DNA from: Clostridiales bacterium
GTDB taxonomy: Bacteria > Bacillota > Desulfotomaculia > Desulfotomaculales > VENG01
Assembly: GCA_016278505.1 (NCBI GenBank)
Contig: JADQBQ010000020.1
Location: 1 to 64,000, forward strand
Reading direction: 5' to 3'
DNA length: 64,000 bases
In this document: piece after piece, positions 53,533-61,930 of the stretch
Layout: each line of letters begins with the position of its first letter
How positions within the stretch are numbered: position 1 is the stretch's first letter
The notes under the pieces: model-generated
The model's input: only the letters and a program-made list of their open reading frames with translations
Databases searched by the model: none
What the model was told of the DNA's origin: nothing
Program-made: the position numbers and the translations under genes

Positions 53533-53839
53533 AACGGCTTTTAATGGAACAGCCGGTGAGTTTACGGTGATATTACCACCCCCCTACTCTGTTGCGCAAC
53601 AAGTTTAGTTTTTATTACCTAATATAATGACACCGCGACGCGCAAAAAAGTGACATGAAAAAGTGCAATTATCTAATGTCTCCAACCGGTCAAAAGGCCA
53701 CGGAGGAGCTTTTTGATTTTCAGGGATAATTTCAAGTAGGGGAATTCTAAAATTTTTCTGTTGCGGCATCTAGTTCGGTCGTTTAATGGAAAAAATAAAA
53801 CGGGGGAAACTTATTGTATGTCTTAAAGGAGTTGTCACA
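53533..53839. other. Divergent region between sigma factor and mgtE
   Basis: About 300 bases. A hairpin TCAAAAGGC / GCTTTTTGA (53690-53716) in the mgtE leader is followed by ATTTTC and could be a weak attenuator. The conserved blocks of an M-box magnesium riboswitch are not seen. No ORF is supported. Confidence 0.4.
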
Positions 53840-55198
53840 ATGCCCATGGAAATGACAGAAAACGAAATCACACTCACTCTTATACAATTGCTCCAAGAAG
53901 GTAAAAAGCCACAATTTCAAGAGATAATAGATGAATTACAGCCTTATGATATGGCTCACCAGTACCATCATTTGCCTCCCAAACATAGAAATAAATTTCT
54001 CCTTTATTTATCTATTAAACAGCTTACCAAACTCATGAAAGAATTAGATAAAGGAAACCAGCTAGATGTCCTTCACAAACTTGGCATTGAAAAATCGTCA
54101 AAAGTTCTTGATTTAATGGAAAACGACAATATAGCTTCCTTATTATCTGAGTTAGCTCCAGAAAAGATCGAAGAAATTCTATCAGAAATGAAGCAGGAAG
54201 AATCTGAAGTTGTCCAAAGTTTAATAAGCTATCCACCTGAGACTGCCGGCAGACTTATGACCAATAGATATGTTTGGATACCAAGGCATTATACGATTCG
54301 TGAAGCCATTGATAAGTTAAAACATTTTGCCGATATCGCTGAGTATCTGAATTACCTTTATGTGATAGACGAACAAAAAAAACTTGTTGGTGTGGTTTCT
54401 TATAGGGATTTATTATTGGGAAACCTACAGGATATGATTGAAGATGTTATGTATAGCAAGGTAATACATGCCTATGTTTATACAGACCAGGAAGAAGCCG
54501 CTAGAATGATTAGTCGCTATGATTTTGTGTCATTGCCGGTTATAAAAGCGAATGGCGCTTTGGTTGGTGTTATCACTGTTGACGATGTTATTGATGTTGT
54601 TATGCAAGAGGCAAATGAAGATATTGAAAAACTTTCTGCTTCAGGTAAAGCCATTAGTTTTAACACCAAACCATTAGTTGCTGCATACAGACGGCTTCCC
54701 TGGCTTATCTTACTATTATTTGTTGGACTGGCTTCGGGCGGCATTATTAGTTCATTTGAAGAAACTTTGCAAAGTGTGGTTGCTCTGGCATTTTTTATGC
54801 CATTGATAGCAGGCATGACAGGAAATACTGGTACCCAATCACTGGCAATTGTAGTTAGAGGTTTAGTTTCACAAGATTTAAATTCAAAACAAAGCATCAA
54901 ACTTTTTTTCCGTGAACTTATGGTAGGAATTATAATTGGTGTAACATGTGGCATATTTATAACCATTATTGCTTATATTTGGCAAGGAAATTTAATCTTG
55001 GGATTAGTAGTTGGCAGTTCCTTACTTTTAACCCTAATCATCGGTACTTTAGCTGGGACAATTATCCCTTTGGTTTTATATAAATTTAAGGTTGATCCTG
55101 CTGTCGCTTCCGGTCCATTAATTACCACTATTAATGATATCTTCTCTTTACTCATTTACTTTGGAATTGCTAATATACTTATTTCAAAACTGATATAA
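53840..55198 (+). CDS. mgtE: Magnesium transporter MgtE
   Basis: Mg2+ channel/transporter. The N domain of helical repeats (~1-125), paired CBS domains (~130-255), the plug helix, then five membrane helices (LPWLILLLFVGLASGGIISSFE, MPLIAGMTGNTGTQSLAIVVRG, and onward). The MTGNTGTQS pore motif is intact. AAAGGAG precedes ATG 53840; the frame runs open to 53786 but that would be longer than the family's ~450 residues. Confidence 0.95.
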   Translation: MPMEMTENEITLTLIQLLQEGKKPQFQEIIDELQPYDMAHQYHHLPPKHRNKFLLYLSIKQLTKLMKELDKGNQLDVLHKLGIEKSSKVLDLMENDNIASLLSELAPEKIEEILSEMKQEESEVVQSLISYPPETAGRLMTNRYVWIPRHYTIREAIDKLKHFADIAEYLNYLYVIDEQKKLVGVVSYRDLLLGNLQDMIEDVMYSKVIHAYVYTDQEEAARMISRYDFVSLPVIKANGALVGVITVDDVIDVVMQEANEDIEKLSASGKAISFNTKPLVAAYRRLPWLILLLFVGLASGGIISSFEETLQSVVALAFFMPLIAGMTGNTGTQSLAIVVRGLVSQDLNSKQSIKLFFRELMVGIIIGVTCGIFITIIAYIWQGNLILGLVVGSSLLLTLIIGTLAGTIIPLVLYKFKVDPAVASGPLITTINDIFSLLIYFGIANILISKLI

Positions 55199-55203
55199 AG
55201 CCG

Positions 55204-55243
55204 GGGACAATTCCATCTTATCTTGCGGCGATCGAATTGTCCC
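55204..55243. repeat. Inverted repeat between mgtE and the hydrogenase
   Basis: Perfect 10-bp arms GGGACAATTC / GAATTGTCCC, loop of 20. It lies between convergent genes without a T run; may act as a terminator or be a dispersed palindromic repeat. Confidence 0.55.
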
Positions 55244-55282
55244 TCCCATCTTTCGCTGAATATTTACATAAACCGGAGCTCT

Positions 55283-56695
55283 TTAAATCAGTCTTTCTTT
55301 TTTTACGTTACCACGCATATCAAGCACGTGGGTGGCGCACTGTAGGCAGGGATCAAAGGAACGGATTATTCGTCCTAAAACATTGAATAGCATCTCCTGC
55401 CTGGGCACCACCGTACCAACCAGGGCACCTTCCGTGGGACCCAGCCGGCCGTATTCATCTTTGGGAGAGAAGTTCCATACCGAGGGTGTAATAATGTTAT
55501 AACGAACTACCTGCTCGTCTTCTATCCAAGCGCTGTGTAGAAGTGCACCGCGCATGGCGTCAGTTGTAGCCACTACTTTATTTTTTACCGGCGTCTTTTT
55601 TTGTTCGATGGGGGCAGGGCCCGGTTTTAACCTCTTCAGCCAGTCCTCCATAAGCTGCGTGAAATGTACCGTTTCCAGGGTGCGGGCGTATATTCTGTCC
55701 ATGGTGGAGGCCCCGCCCCGGTGCTTGCCGTTAATGATCATTCTGGCCAGAGGTCCCACCTCATAGTGCTGCCCGCCATACGTTACTGACTTTGACCAAG
55801 TATACGCACCGGGCTTGTATGGATTAGGAATTAGTTCTTTGCCCTTAGAACCCTGTTCAAATGCTGTGCTGAACCAGCTGTTGGTGATATCTTCATTTAT
55901 AAGTCCTATGTCCAGCGGTATCAGTCTGTTCCCCTTTTGTACACCGTTTTTCAGCAAAAGTCTTTCGTTTTTGGGGCCGAATCTGAAGAGCCCAAAGGAT
56001 AAAAATTGCCCCTCAGTCACCCCTATCTGGTAATAATCGCTATAAGCCCGGGCTATTAGCTCGGTGTCCGGGACCAGTTTACCTTTGACAAATTCGCGCA
56101 CGGTTTTGGCCAGGGCAAGGGCGCGATTTATTTTATCAGCTGTTGGTGCCACTGAAACGCCGCCGTGCACAAAACTATGTTGGTGGGGTGCTTTACCGCC
56201 AAAAAGCGCTAATATTTCATGGCTTTTCTGAGAGACTTTGATAGCCTCAAAATAATTTTCTAGTAGGCGCTGGTCATCTTTAGGATTTAACCGGGCATCT
56301 GAAAGGTTTTGCCCGTGAAAGGGTGGGCGCTGAGGCATGCGTACGTAATCCGGCAGGCCAAAGAGGTAGAAATGCCGGATGTGATTTTGTATTATATCCG
56401 AGGCGTACATTATATTCCGCATCAATTGTGCATTTTCCGAAAGGGTATTATCATATAATTCATCCAATAGGTAGCTGGCGACGGCACCGTGGGCTGTAGA
56501 GCATATGCCGCATATCCTCTGAGTCATATATACGGCGTCGGTGACATGACGGTCCCGCATAATCCACTCAAATCCCCTGAAGGTAGTACTACTGGCATTG
56601 GCATTAACTACCCTATCGCCGTCTAGGGTAACTTCCACGGACAAAAGGCCTTCCAGTCGGGTTACCGGGCTAAACATTACTCTCTTTTTCGCCAT
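55283..56695 (-). CDS. [NiFe] hydrogenase large subunit
   Basis: Holds the NiFe active site. L1 motif RICGICSTAH with C62 and C65; L2 motif DPCLQCATH with C450 and C453. The 14 residues after H456 form the C-terminal peptide removed by the maturation protease, encoded divergently next door. FSPVTRLEGLLSVEV and TFRGFEWIM are as expected. Its ATG overlaps the small-subunit gene by 19 bases. The exact hydrogenase group cannot be set by eye. Confidence 0.95.
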   Translation of the reverse strand: MAKKRVMFSPVTRLEGLLSVEVTLDGDRVVNANASSTTFRGFEWIMRDRHVTDAVYMTQRICGICSTAHGAVASYLLDELYDNTLSENAQLMRNIMYASDIIQNHIRHFYLFGLPDYVRMPQRPPFHGQNLSDARLNPKDDQRLLENYFEAIKVSQKSHEILALFGGKAPHQHSFVHGGVSVAPTADKINRALALAKTVREFVKGKLVPDTELIARAYSDYYQIGVTEGQFLSFGLFRFGPKNERLLLKNGVQKGNRLIPLDIGLINEDITNSWFSTAFEQGSKGKELIPNPYKPGAYTWSKSVTYGGQHYEVGPLARMIINGKHRGGASTMDRIYARTLETVHFTQLMEDWLKRLKPGPAPIEQKKTPVKNKVVATTDAMRGALLHSAWIEDEQVVRYNIITPSVWNFSPKDEYGRLGPTEGALVGTVVPRQEMLFNVLGRIIRSFDPCLQCATHVLDMRGNVKKERLI

Positions 56696-57633
56696 TTATT
56701 GGTCTCCTTATCCTTATTTGATCCCTTTTCACTGATGGGTGTAAAAAAGGGTGTTGAGCCATCCGGAAAATCCTCGTTTGTACACCCTATGCATGGGGTG
56801 TTAGCTCTCACCGGCCAATTTACATAGTTAATCCACTGCCGGTAAGGACAGTCCGCCCCGGTGCGAGGCCCCATGCATCCCTGGGAGAACATGCACTCGA
56901 TATCCCCCAAATTTTCCGCGAAATCCCCCTTATCAAAATATGAGCGGCGCTGGCAGTGCCGGTGCACGGTGTAGCCGTAAAACAAGGTGGGGCGCCCAAG
57001 TTCGTCAAGCTCCGGGCGGCCGTACATAAGCAAATGGGCCAATGTACCTACAAACCAGTCCGGGTTGACGGGACACCCGCTGACATTGATGATTTCCCGG
57101 TTCAAGACTTGCCGGACCGCCACGCTGCCGGTAATGTTTGGCTTTGCCGAGGAAACCCCTCCAAAGCTCGCGCAGGTACCCATGGCGACAACATATTTCG
57201 CTAAGTTCCCAAGCCAGTTTACTGCCTCCAGTGCGGTTATATTTCGGTTTTCAGTACGGATAATTATGTTATACAGGCCGTTGTCCTTTAACGGTATGGC
57301 CCCCTCTACTACCAAGGTAAATTGTCCCTTAAGCATAACAGCAGCTTGTTCTAAAATATTTAAGGCATGCTTACCCTGGGCAGTCATGAAGGAGTTACAG
57401 TACAATAGGTCGATCATATCTGTGAAAACCTGCCCGGCGTAAGGGTAAGTGGAATTTAAAAAAGCTATGTTGTTATCACCGCTATCGCTGGTTTCAATCC
57501 ATATTACCGGCAATCTTTTATTCTGTTCACCTGCCTGAAAACTGCTTACCTCCTTTAGTATTGCTTCCGTAAGGGTATGGTCGCTGCGCGGTGCCAGGTC
57601 ATGACAGAGTTCGTTGAACTTTTCCTTGTCCAT
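56677..57633 (-). CDS. [NiFe] hydrogenase small subunit, proximal CxxC replaced
   Basis: Electron-transfer subunit. Distal cluster ligands H224, C227, C247, C253 and medial cluster C262, C281, C284 are spaced as in standard small subunits. Two proximal ligands, C154 (GTCASFGG) and C187 (GCPVNP), are present. The other two are not: after PVIWIE the usual CxGC reads D50-S-G-D53, confirmed in the DNA without frameshift. Aspartate can replace one cysteine in actinobacterial-type hydrogenases; replacement of both is unusual to my knowledge. There is no Tat signal, only a ~40-residue N-terminal extension, so the enzyme is probably cytoplasmic. Confidence 0.92.
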   Translation of the reverse strand: MDKEKFNELCHDLAPRSDHTLTEAILKEVSSFQAGEQNKRLPVIWIETSDSGDNNIAFLNSTYPYAGQVFTDMIDLLYCNSFMTAQGKHALNILEQAAVMLKGQFTLVVEGAIPLKDNGLYNIIIRTENRNITALEAVNWLGNLAKYVVAMGTCASFGGVSSAKPNITGSVAVRQVLNREIINVSGCPVNPDWFVGTLAHLLMYGRPELDELGRPTLFYGYTVHRHCQRRSYFDKGDFAENLGDIECMFSQGCMGPRTGADCPYRQWINYVNWPVRANTPCIGCTNEDFPDGSTPFFTPISEKGSNKDKETNKWRKRE

Positions 57634-57690
57634 AATAAAAACTCCCTACACATTTTGTATTAATGTATGATCACGGGCATAAGGAATTAC

Positions 57691-58185
57691 ATGAATAATT
57701 TAAAATGTAAAGTATTAGTGCTAGGAATAGGTAATCTTTTAATGTCTGATGATGGTCTGGGTGTGTATGTCGCTCAGTGGCTGAAGCAAGAAAATTGGCC
57801 GCAAGAGGTATCCATTCTGGAAGTAGGGACTTCGGTGCTCAACTATATAGATGAAATAAGTTGCAGCTGTTATGTCATAGTGATCGATGCTGTCAGGGGT
57901 GGTGAAAGGCCTGGTAGCATTTACTGCCATAGGGACGACAAAATAATGCAGTATGTCCTTGACAGGCAGGATGCACACAGCTTTTCCGTATTGCAAGCCG
58001 TAGAACTGGCCAGAGAACTAACCGGATATCCGGTTAAACTAATCATTTATGGCATGGAGCCAATGCATATAAATTATGGCCAAGGCCTTTCTCCTTTGGT
58101 TATAAAAGCATTACCCATGTTGGTTAACCAAGTGATTAAAGAGATAAAAAGCTATAACAGCGACAGGACGATTAGAGACTGCTGA
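57691..58185 (+). CDS. Hydrogenase maturation protease
   Basis: HycI/HyaD-type endopeptidase that trims the large-subunit C-terminus after nickel insertion. VLVLGIGNLLMSDDGLGVYV has the Glu/Asp nickel-sensing position, IVIDAVRGG the conserved Asp, and DAHSFSVLQAVELA the His region. ATG 57691 behind AAGGAA is preferred over ATG 57667. It diverges from the hydrogenase genes with under 60 bases between starts. The last few codons and the stop lie in a dispersed repeat, so the native C-terminus may have been replaced. Confidence 0.93.
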   Translation: MNNLKCKVLVLGIGNLLMSDDGLGVYVAQWLKQENWPQEVSILEVGTSVLNYIDEISCSCYVIVIDAVRGGERPGSIYCHRDDKIMQYVLDRQDAHSFSVLQAVELARELTGYPVKLIIYGMEPMHINYGQGLSPLVIKALPMLVNQVIKEIKSYNSDRTIRDC

Positions 58186-58238
58186 AAAAGTCCAGATTCG
58201 TGTCATTCTGAATGAAACGAAGTGAAATGAAGAATCTT
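58177..58238. repeat. Dispersed intergenic repeat
   Basis: Starts GACTGCTGAAAAAGTCCAG and contains GTCATTCTGAATGAAACGAA, then GTGAAATGAAGAATCTT. This is a member of the TCATTCTGA...GAAGAATCT class of repeats common in many bacterial genomes. Its first bases supply the stop of the protease gene. Confidence 0.7.
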
Positions 58239-58297
58239 AAAAACATTCGCAAAGTTACCGCTTAAAACAGGCTCGGTTCACCTGTTAATACAGCAAA

Positions 58298-58323
58298 AAC
58301 ACCCTACCTTTAGGTAGGGTGTT
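58298..58323 (-). terminator. sdpRI terminator
   Basis: Perfect 11-bp stem AACACCCTACC / GGTAGGGTGTT with a 4-base loop; on the minus strand TTTTT follows. It lies 24 bases past the sdpI stop. Confidence 0.88.
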
Positions 58324-58347
58324 AAAAAGAGACATAGGCGTGGGAAT

Positions 58348-58998
58348 CTAACCGAACATTTTCCTGTAAATCAGATATGAATAAACCCCGCTTATGAGGA
58401 ATGGAGTGAGTATCCCTGTCATCACCATAACAAAGCCTATTGTTGGCGGGGCAAAAACTCCTGTCAGGGCAAATATTCCACCTATCACCATTAATTTTCC
58501 GCCCAGCCGGTGGGTTTTGTTCCATACTTCCTCACTTGCCAGTGTCCAGGGTACTTTTATACCAATAAAATAATTGTGTTTTATTTTACCCATATAGTTA
58601 CCCAGGGCTATGAACAATACCGGAATGAAGATACGAATCAATAAATCCACTTTAATAGTGTACCCAAGCGCAGACAGCAGAGGGAGTAGTGTTATTCCAA
58701 CCATGATAATGACAATGAGGTTTCTGATCCTCTCGTAACTGGGCCCAAACTTACTATAGTTTTGCCGTTTGGGATCAATTTTAGGAATAATCGTCATTAA
58801 AATATAGATAGCTAAGGGTAGTAAGGGCATGATTAGAGCTGTTACGGATTTGTGTGAAAAGCCGTCAACCTCACCTTGAATATTCCAGTGCGTTGGTACC
58901 TGGTCAGGCAGAGATGGGTAAAATGATGCGCAAATACCCCAAAACCCTGCTAATAGTAAAATGATAATCCAATTGAATTTAACCTTATAGCTGTTCAT
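58348..58998 (-). CDS. sdpI: SdpI-family immunity membrane protein
   Basis: Six-helix protein with an N-terminal DUF1648 segment (PDQVPTHWNIQGEVDGFSHKS) and the SdpI core (LGNYMGKIKHNYFIGIKVPWTL, EEVWNKTHRLGGKLMV). In Bacillus, SdpI gives immunity to the SdpC killing factor and signals to SdpR. ATG 58998, eight bases after GGGGGAG, is used; it overlaps sdpR by 14 bases. No sdpABC toxin genes are in the window. Confidence 0.92.
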   Translation of the reverse strand: MNSYKVKFNWIIILLLAGFWGICASFYPSLPDQVPTHWNIQGEVDGFSHKSVTALIMPLLPLAIYILMTIIPKIDPKRQNYSKFGPSYERIRNLIVIIMVGITLLPLLSALGYTIKVDLLIRIFIPVLFIALGNYMGKIKHNYFIGIKVPWTLASEEVWNKTHRLGGKLMVIGGIFALTGVFAPPTIGFVMVMTGILTPFLISGVYSYLIYRKMFG

Positions 58999-59275
58999 CA
59001 CTTTTACTCCCCCTTTTTCCATTTACCATGTCTGCAAACCAACTTAAAACTTCGTCCAAAACCGAAGTATTTAAAGAATAATGAATATATTGCCCTTTTC
59101 GCTCATCCAGCACCAAGTCAGCATTTTTTAACACGTTTAAGTGATGAGAAACACTGGGGCGTGAAATATTGAAGTGGTCGGCAATCTCACCTGCCGTTAA
59201 ATCTTTGTCCCTTAGCATTTTTAGTATTTCCCTCCTGGTGGCATCGGACAACGCCTGAAATGTTTTGTTAATCAT
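58985..59275 (-). CDS. sdpR: ArsR-family regulator SdpR
   Basis: Small winged-helix repressor (LSDATRREILKMLRDKDLTAGEIADHFNISRPSVSHHLNVLKNADLV, wing DERKGQYIHYSL). No metal-binding cysteines, as in SdpR. Coupled by overlap to sdpI, it probably autoregulates the pair. A perfect palindrome lies 81 bases upstream. Confidence 0.92.
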   Translation of the reverse strand: MINKTFQALSDATRREILKMLRDKDLTAGEIADHFNISRPSVSHHLNVLKNADLVLDERKGQYIHYSLNTSVLDEVLSWFADMVNGKRGSKSDEQL

Positions 59276-59356
59276 ACCACTCCCCCTTTAGATATTTAGA
59301 TAAGTGTCTAATCATCTAAAGTATACCCTAAACTAGCGACATATTCAAGCTTAAAA

Positions 59357-59405
59357 TACAATAAGTTAACGAATGGTGCCTGGCACCATTCGTTAACTTA
59401 TTGTA
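59357..59405. repeat. Perfect 24+1+24 palindrome
   Basis: 49 bases: arm TACAATAAGTTAACGAATGG...CC at 59357-59380, one central T, and its exact complement at 59382-59405. The centre GGTGCCTGGCACC is a core seen in dispersed repeats of many bacteria. On the minus strand TTTT follows, so it could also end the anti-sigma transcript. Confidence 0.85.
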
Positions 59406-59434
59406 CTGTGTCTCTGCCAGCCGGACCTTTTTGT

Positions 59435-60601
59435 CTATCTCTCTTCCCAGTTCCATAGTCTCACTTCACCCAGGTAAATTCCGGCTACCCAGGACTCTTC
59501 TCTTAATTTCAATATTTCTTTGGAGGGGCCAGTGACCACAATGCCATAAATCTTTACACCATGATTTTTAAGATACTCCAGCCGCTCTGGAATTCTTAAA
59601 CCACCTCCGAAGGCGATGCGGTCAGCTATTTCGGTGTATTTTTGCAATAGTTCAAGGGTTTTTACAAAATTATCATTTCGAATTTCCGCACTTCCATAAT
59701 CCTCAATCCGGGGACTTATAGCCGATTCTGAAACTGTCCTATTAAGCAAGCCTATTTTTTCTTCTTTATGGTTGGTCACGGTCATATCGTCATGATGCCA
59801 AAGAGGCTGATAGGGAAATCCTATAAAAGAAGGCCGAGCGTTGACGTCATCAAAGCCTGTATCTACGGCAAACCATAACGGCCGCATATTCTTCCCTTTG
59901 AATTTCTTTAACGTTTCATCTGTGGAATAAAAATCATTAAAAGAGATACAGGCCTCCGCTACTGTGCCTTCCGGTAACTTGTCAAGTTTGCTCCAATCTC
60001 TGTTCAATGGGTTTGCCGAGGTAGGATGGCGGAAAGGCCAGGAAATATTATCGTCTATTAAACTGGTTCGTTCCGGGAAACTGGCTTTACTTAACAAAAA
60101 CCTCATATTGAGGTTCCCGGTAATAACATGTTCACTCCCAATCCATTTTTGCAGTTCTCCATCTAAATCCATGGTGAAAAAGGGGTTCACTCTGGTTCCC
60201 CCGCTCTGAAATTGAACATTGGGTTCAGTAATTGCTATGGTTGATCGTACAACATCCCGGTAAATTGCCATTTTATTTGGCTTACCGGATGTAAAATAAA
60301 CAGTAGTAGCAATAGAACAAAAAACAGTAACCATAAAAATAATTGCCAAAGCTGTTAAGGCATTATGTGTTCTCGCTTTCCACTTTGCTTTTCTGATTAT
60401 CTTGGATTCCTTTTTATTAATGTTCCCATCTGTACTTCCAGGAATGCTTTCTTTGTTTCGATGGCCTTTATCCAATTGTTGATCCAGAAATGCTTGATAC
60501 GCTTCCATCTTTTCCAGCTCTAGTTCTATTTCTGCATTTTTCTCTTCCGATAACTTCCCTTCTGCGTAATCGCGCAGCCTTTTCTTGAAATCTCCTCCCA
60601 C
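59435..60601 (-). CDS. Anti-sigma factor (Sigma_reg_N/C type)
   Basis: Membrane anti-sigma factor. A cytoplasmic N-terminus (FKKRLRDYAEGKLSEEKNAEIELELEKMEAY), one helix (ALTALAIIFMVTVFCSIATTVYF, ~85-107), and a large outer domain with the Sigma_reg_C pattern ending GIVVTGPSKEILKLREESWVAGIYLGEVRLWNW. GTG start, nine bases after GGGGAGG, one base after the sigma stop. The ligand is unknown. Confidence 0.88.
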   Translation of the reverse strand: MGGDFKKRLRDYAEGKLSEEKNAEIELELEKMEAYQAFLDQQLDKGHRNKESIPGSTDGNINKKESKIIRKAKWKARTHNALTALAIIFMVTVFCSIATTVYFTSGKPNKMAIYRDVVRSTIAITEPNVQFQSGGTRVNPFFTMDLDGELQKWIGSEHVITGNLNMRFLLSKASFPERTSLIDDNISWPFRHPTSANPLNRDWSKLDKLPEGTVAEACISFNDFYSTDETLKKFKGKNMRPLWFAVDTGFDDVNARPSFIGFPYQPLWHHDDMTVTNHKEEKIGLLNRTVSESAISPRIEDYGSAEIRNDNFVKTLELLQKYTEIADRIAFGGGLRIPERLEYLKNHGVKIYGIVVTGPSKEILKLREESWVAGIYLGEVRLWNWEER

Positions 60602-60602
60602 C

Positions 60603-61097
60603 CTACTCAGCCTCCCCTTTTTGAGTGCGTATTGTTTGCCTGGCCCTGAAAAGTAAAACCTTAAAATGCCCGATGCTTACCTGCATAATTTCAGCTGCAT
60701 CTTTATAATGTAATCCATGAAAATCATAGAGCAGAAGTGCTTGTTTTTGGTTTTCTGGTAGATTAGCTATGACTTGATCGATTTCCCTTAGCTGCTCTTT
60801 TCTAATCAATAATTCTTCCGGTGTCTTACCGTTCCAGAGGCGGTCAAAAAATGAGTTTTCTTTAATCAAAACCCTACTGTTCTTCCGTTTGAAATCAACA
60901 TAAGCGTTATAGGCCACCTTAAATAACCAAGGCTTTACTTTCTCCCCTCTAAAATCCTCCAAAAAGAGATATGCTCGATAGAAAGTCTCACTCATCAAAT
61001 CCTCAGCTGAGTGATAGTCACGGCAGAGGGACAAAAGATAACGAAAAATGTCCTGTATGTATGAGCGATAAAGGTCATCAAAATCGTTTCGTTTCAT
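60603..61097 (-). CDS. ECF RNA polymerase sigma factor
   Basis: Region 2 (YIQDIFRYLLSLCRDYHSAEDLMSETFYRAYLFLEDFRG, KPWLFKVAYNAYVDFKRK) and region 4 (LPENQKQALLLYDFHGLHYKDAAEIMQVSIGHFKVLLFRARQ) are intact. Partner of the adjacent anti-sigma factor. Of the SigV/SigM-like low-molecular type; targets unknown. Confidence 0.94.
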   Translation of the reverse strand: MKRNDFDDLYRSYIQDIFRYLLSLCRDYHSAEDLMSETFYRAYLFLEDFRGEKVKPWLFKVAYNAYVDFKRKNSRVLIKENSFFDRLWNGKTPEELLIRKEQLREIDQVIANLPENQKQALLLYDFHGLHYKDAAEIMQVSIGHFKVLLFRARQTIRTQKGEAE

Positions 61098-61132
61098 AGC
61101 TGAAAGATAAAGGACAGGGTAAGTTCCCTGTC

Positions 61133-61930
61133 CTAACTACTCAGTAGCATGCGGTCATTGACTAAAGACTTACCGCTAGCCCGTTCAAACATTTGCAGTA
61201 AATCACTTACCTGCATATCTTTCCTTTCTTCACCGTTTATGTCTAAAATGATGCGTCCCTCGTGCATCATGATGGTGCGGTTACCTACCCGGAGAGCCTG
61301 CTCCATGTTATGCGTTACCATCAATGTGGTAAGCTGTTCCTCGGCAATTATTTGTTCCGACAGCTCCAGTACTGCCTTACCCGTTTTGGGGTCCAGAGCA
61401 GCCGTGTGCTCATCGAGCAACAAGAGCTTAGGGGGGACAATAGTGGCCATGATCACGGTAAGGGCCTGCCTTTGTCCTCCGGATAGAAGCCCCACTTTGG
61501 TTGCTAATCTATTTTCCAGGCCCAGCCCCAAAGGCTCTAATCGCCGGCGAAAAAGTTCACGTCGCTCTTTGCCCGTGCCAGGCCAGAGTCTTAGCTTTTG
61601 TCCTCGCTTAAGGGCTAAAATAAGATTCTCTTCGATGGTCATACTTGCAGCCGTACCAAGGGCAGGATCTTGGAAGACTCGGCCTATATAAGCTGCTCTG
61701 ATATGCTCTGCGTCTTTTTGTACCGGCATTTCCTCCAGAATAATTTCTCCCTTGTCAATTGGAAAAACTCCTGCAGCAATATTCAGCAGAGTCGATTTAC
61801 CGGCACCGTTACTTCCTATCACGGCCACCACATCGCCCGGGGCAAGGTGAAGGGAAAGACTGTTCAATGCTACCTTCTCATTAATATTACCCCGGTTAAA
61901 TACTTTGGTAACATCATTGATGTTCAGCAC
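61133..61930 (-). CDS. ABC transporter ATPase (TrpZ-like)
   Basis: Cytoplasmic ATPase of a putative amino-acid importer. Walker A GSNGAGKST, signature LLSGGQRQALTVIMAT, Walker B LLLLDEHTAALDP, where His replaces the usual Pro, as often in this family. GTG 61930, behind AGAGGTGA, is preferred over GTG 61939. It overlaps the permease stop by 17 bases. Confidence 0.92.
   Translation of the reverse strand: MLNINDVTKVFNRGNINEKVALNSLSLHLAPGDVVAVIGSNGAGKSTLLNIAAGVFPIDKGEIILEEMPVQKDAEHIRAAYIGRVFQDPALGTAASMTIEENLILALKRGQKLRLWPGTGKERRELFRRRLEPLGLGLENRLATKVGLLSGGQRQALTVIMATIVPPKLLLLDEHTAALDPKTGKAVLELSEQIIAEEQLTTLMVTHNMEQALRVGNRTIMMHEGRIILDINGEERKDMQVSDLLQMFERASGKSLVNDRMLLSS

Noticed and set aside
53533-53839. 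M-box magnesium riboswitch upstream of mgtE
   Set aside because: None of the conserved M-box blocks could be found; only a weak hairpin is present.
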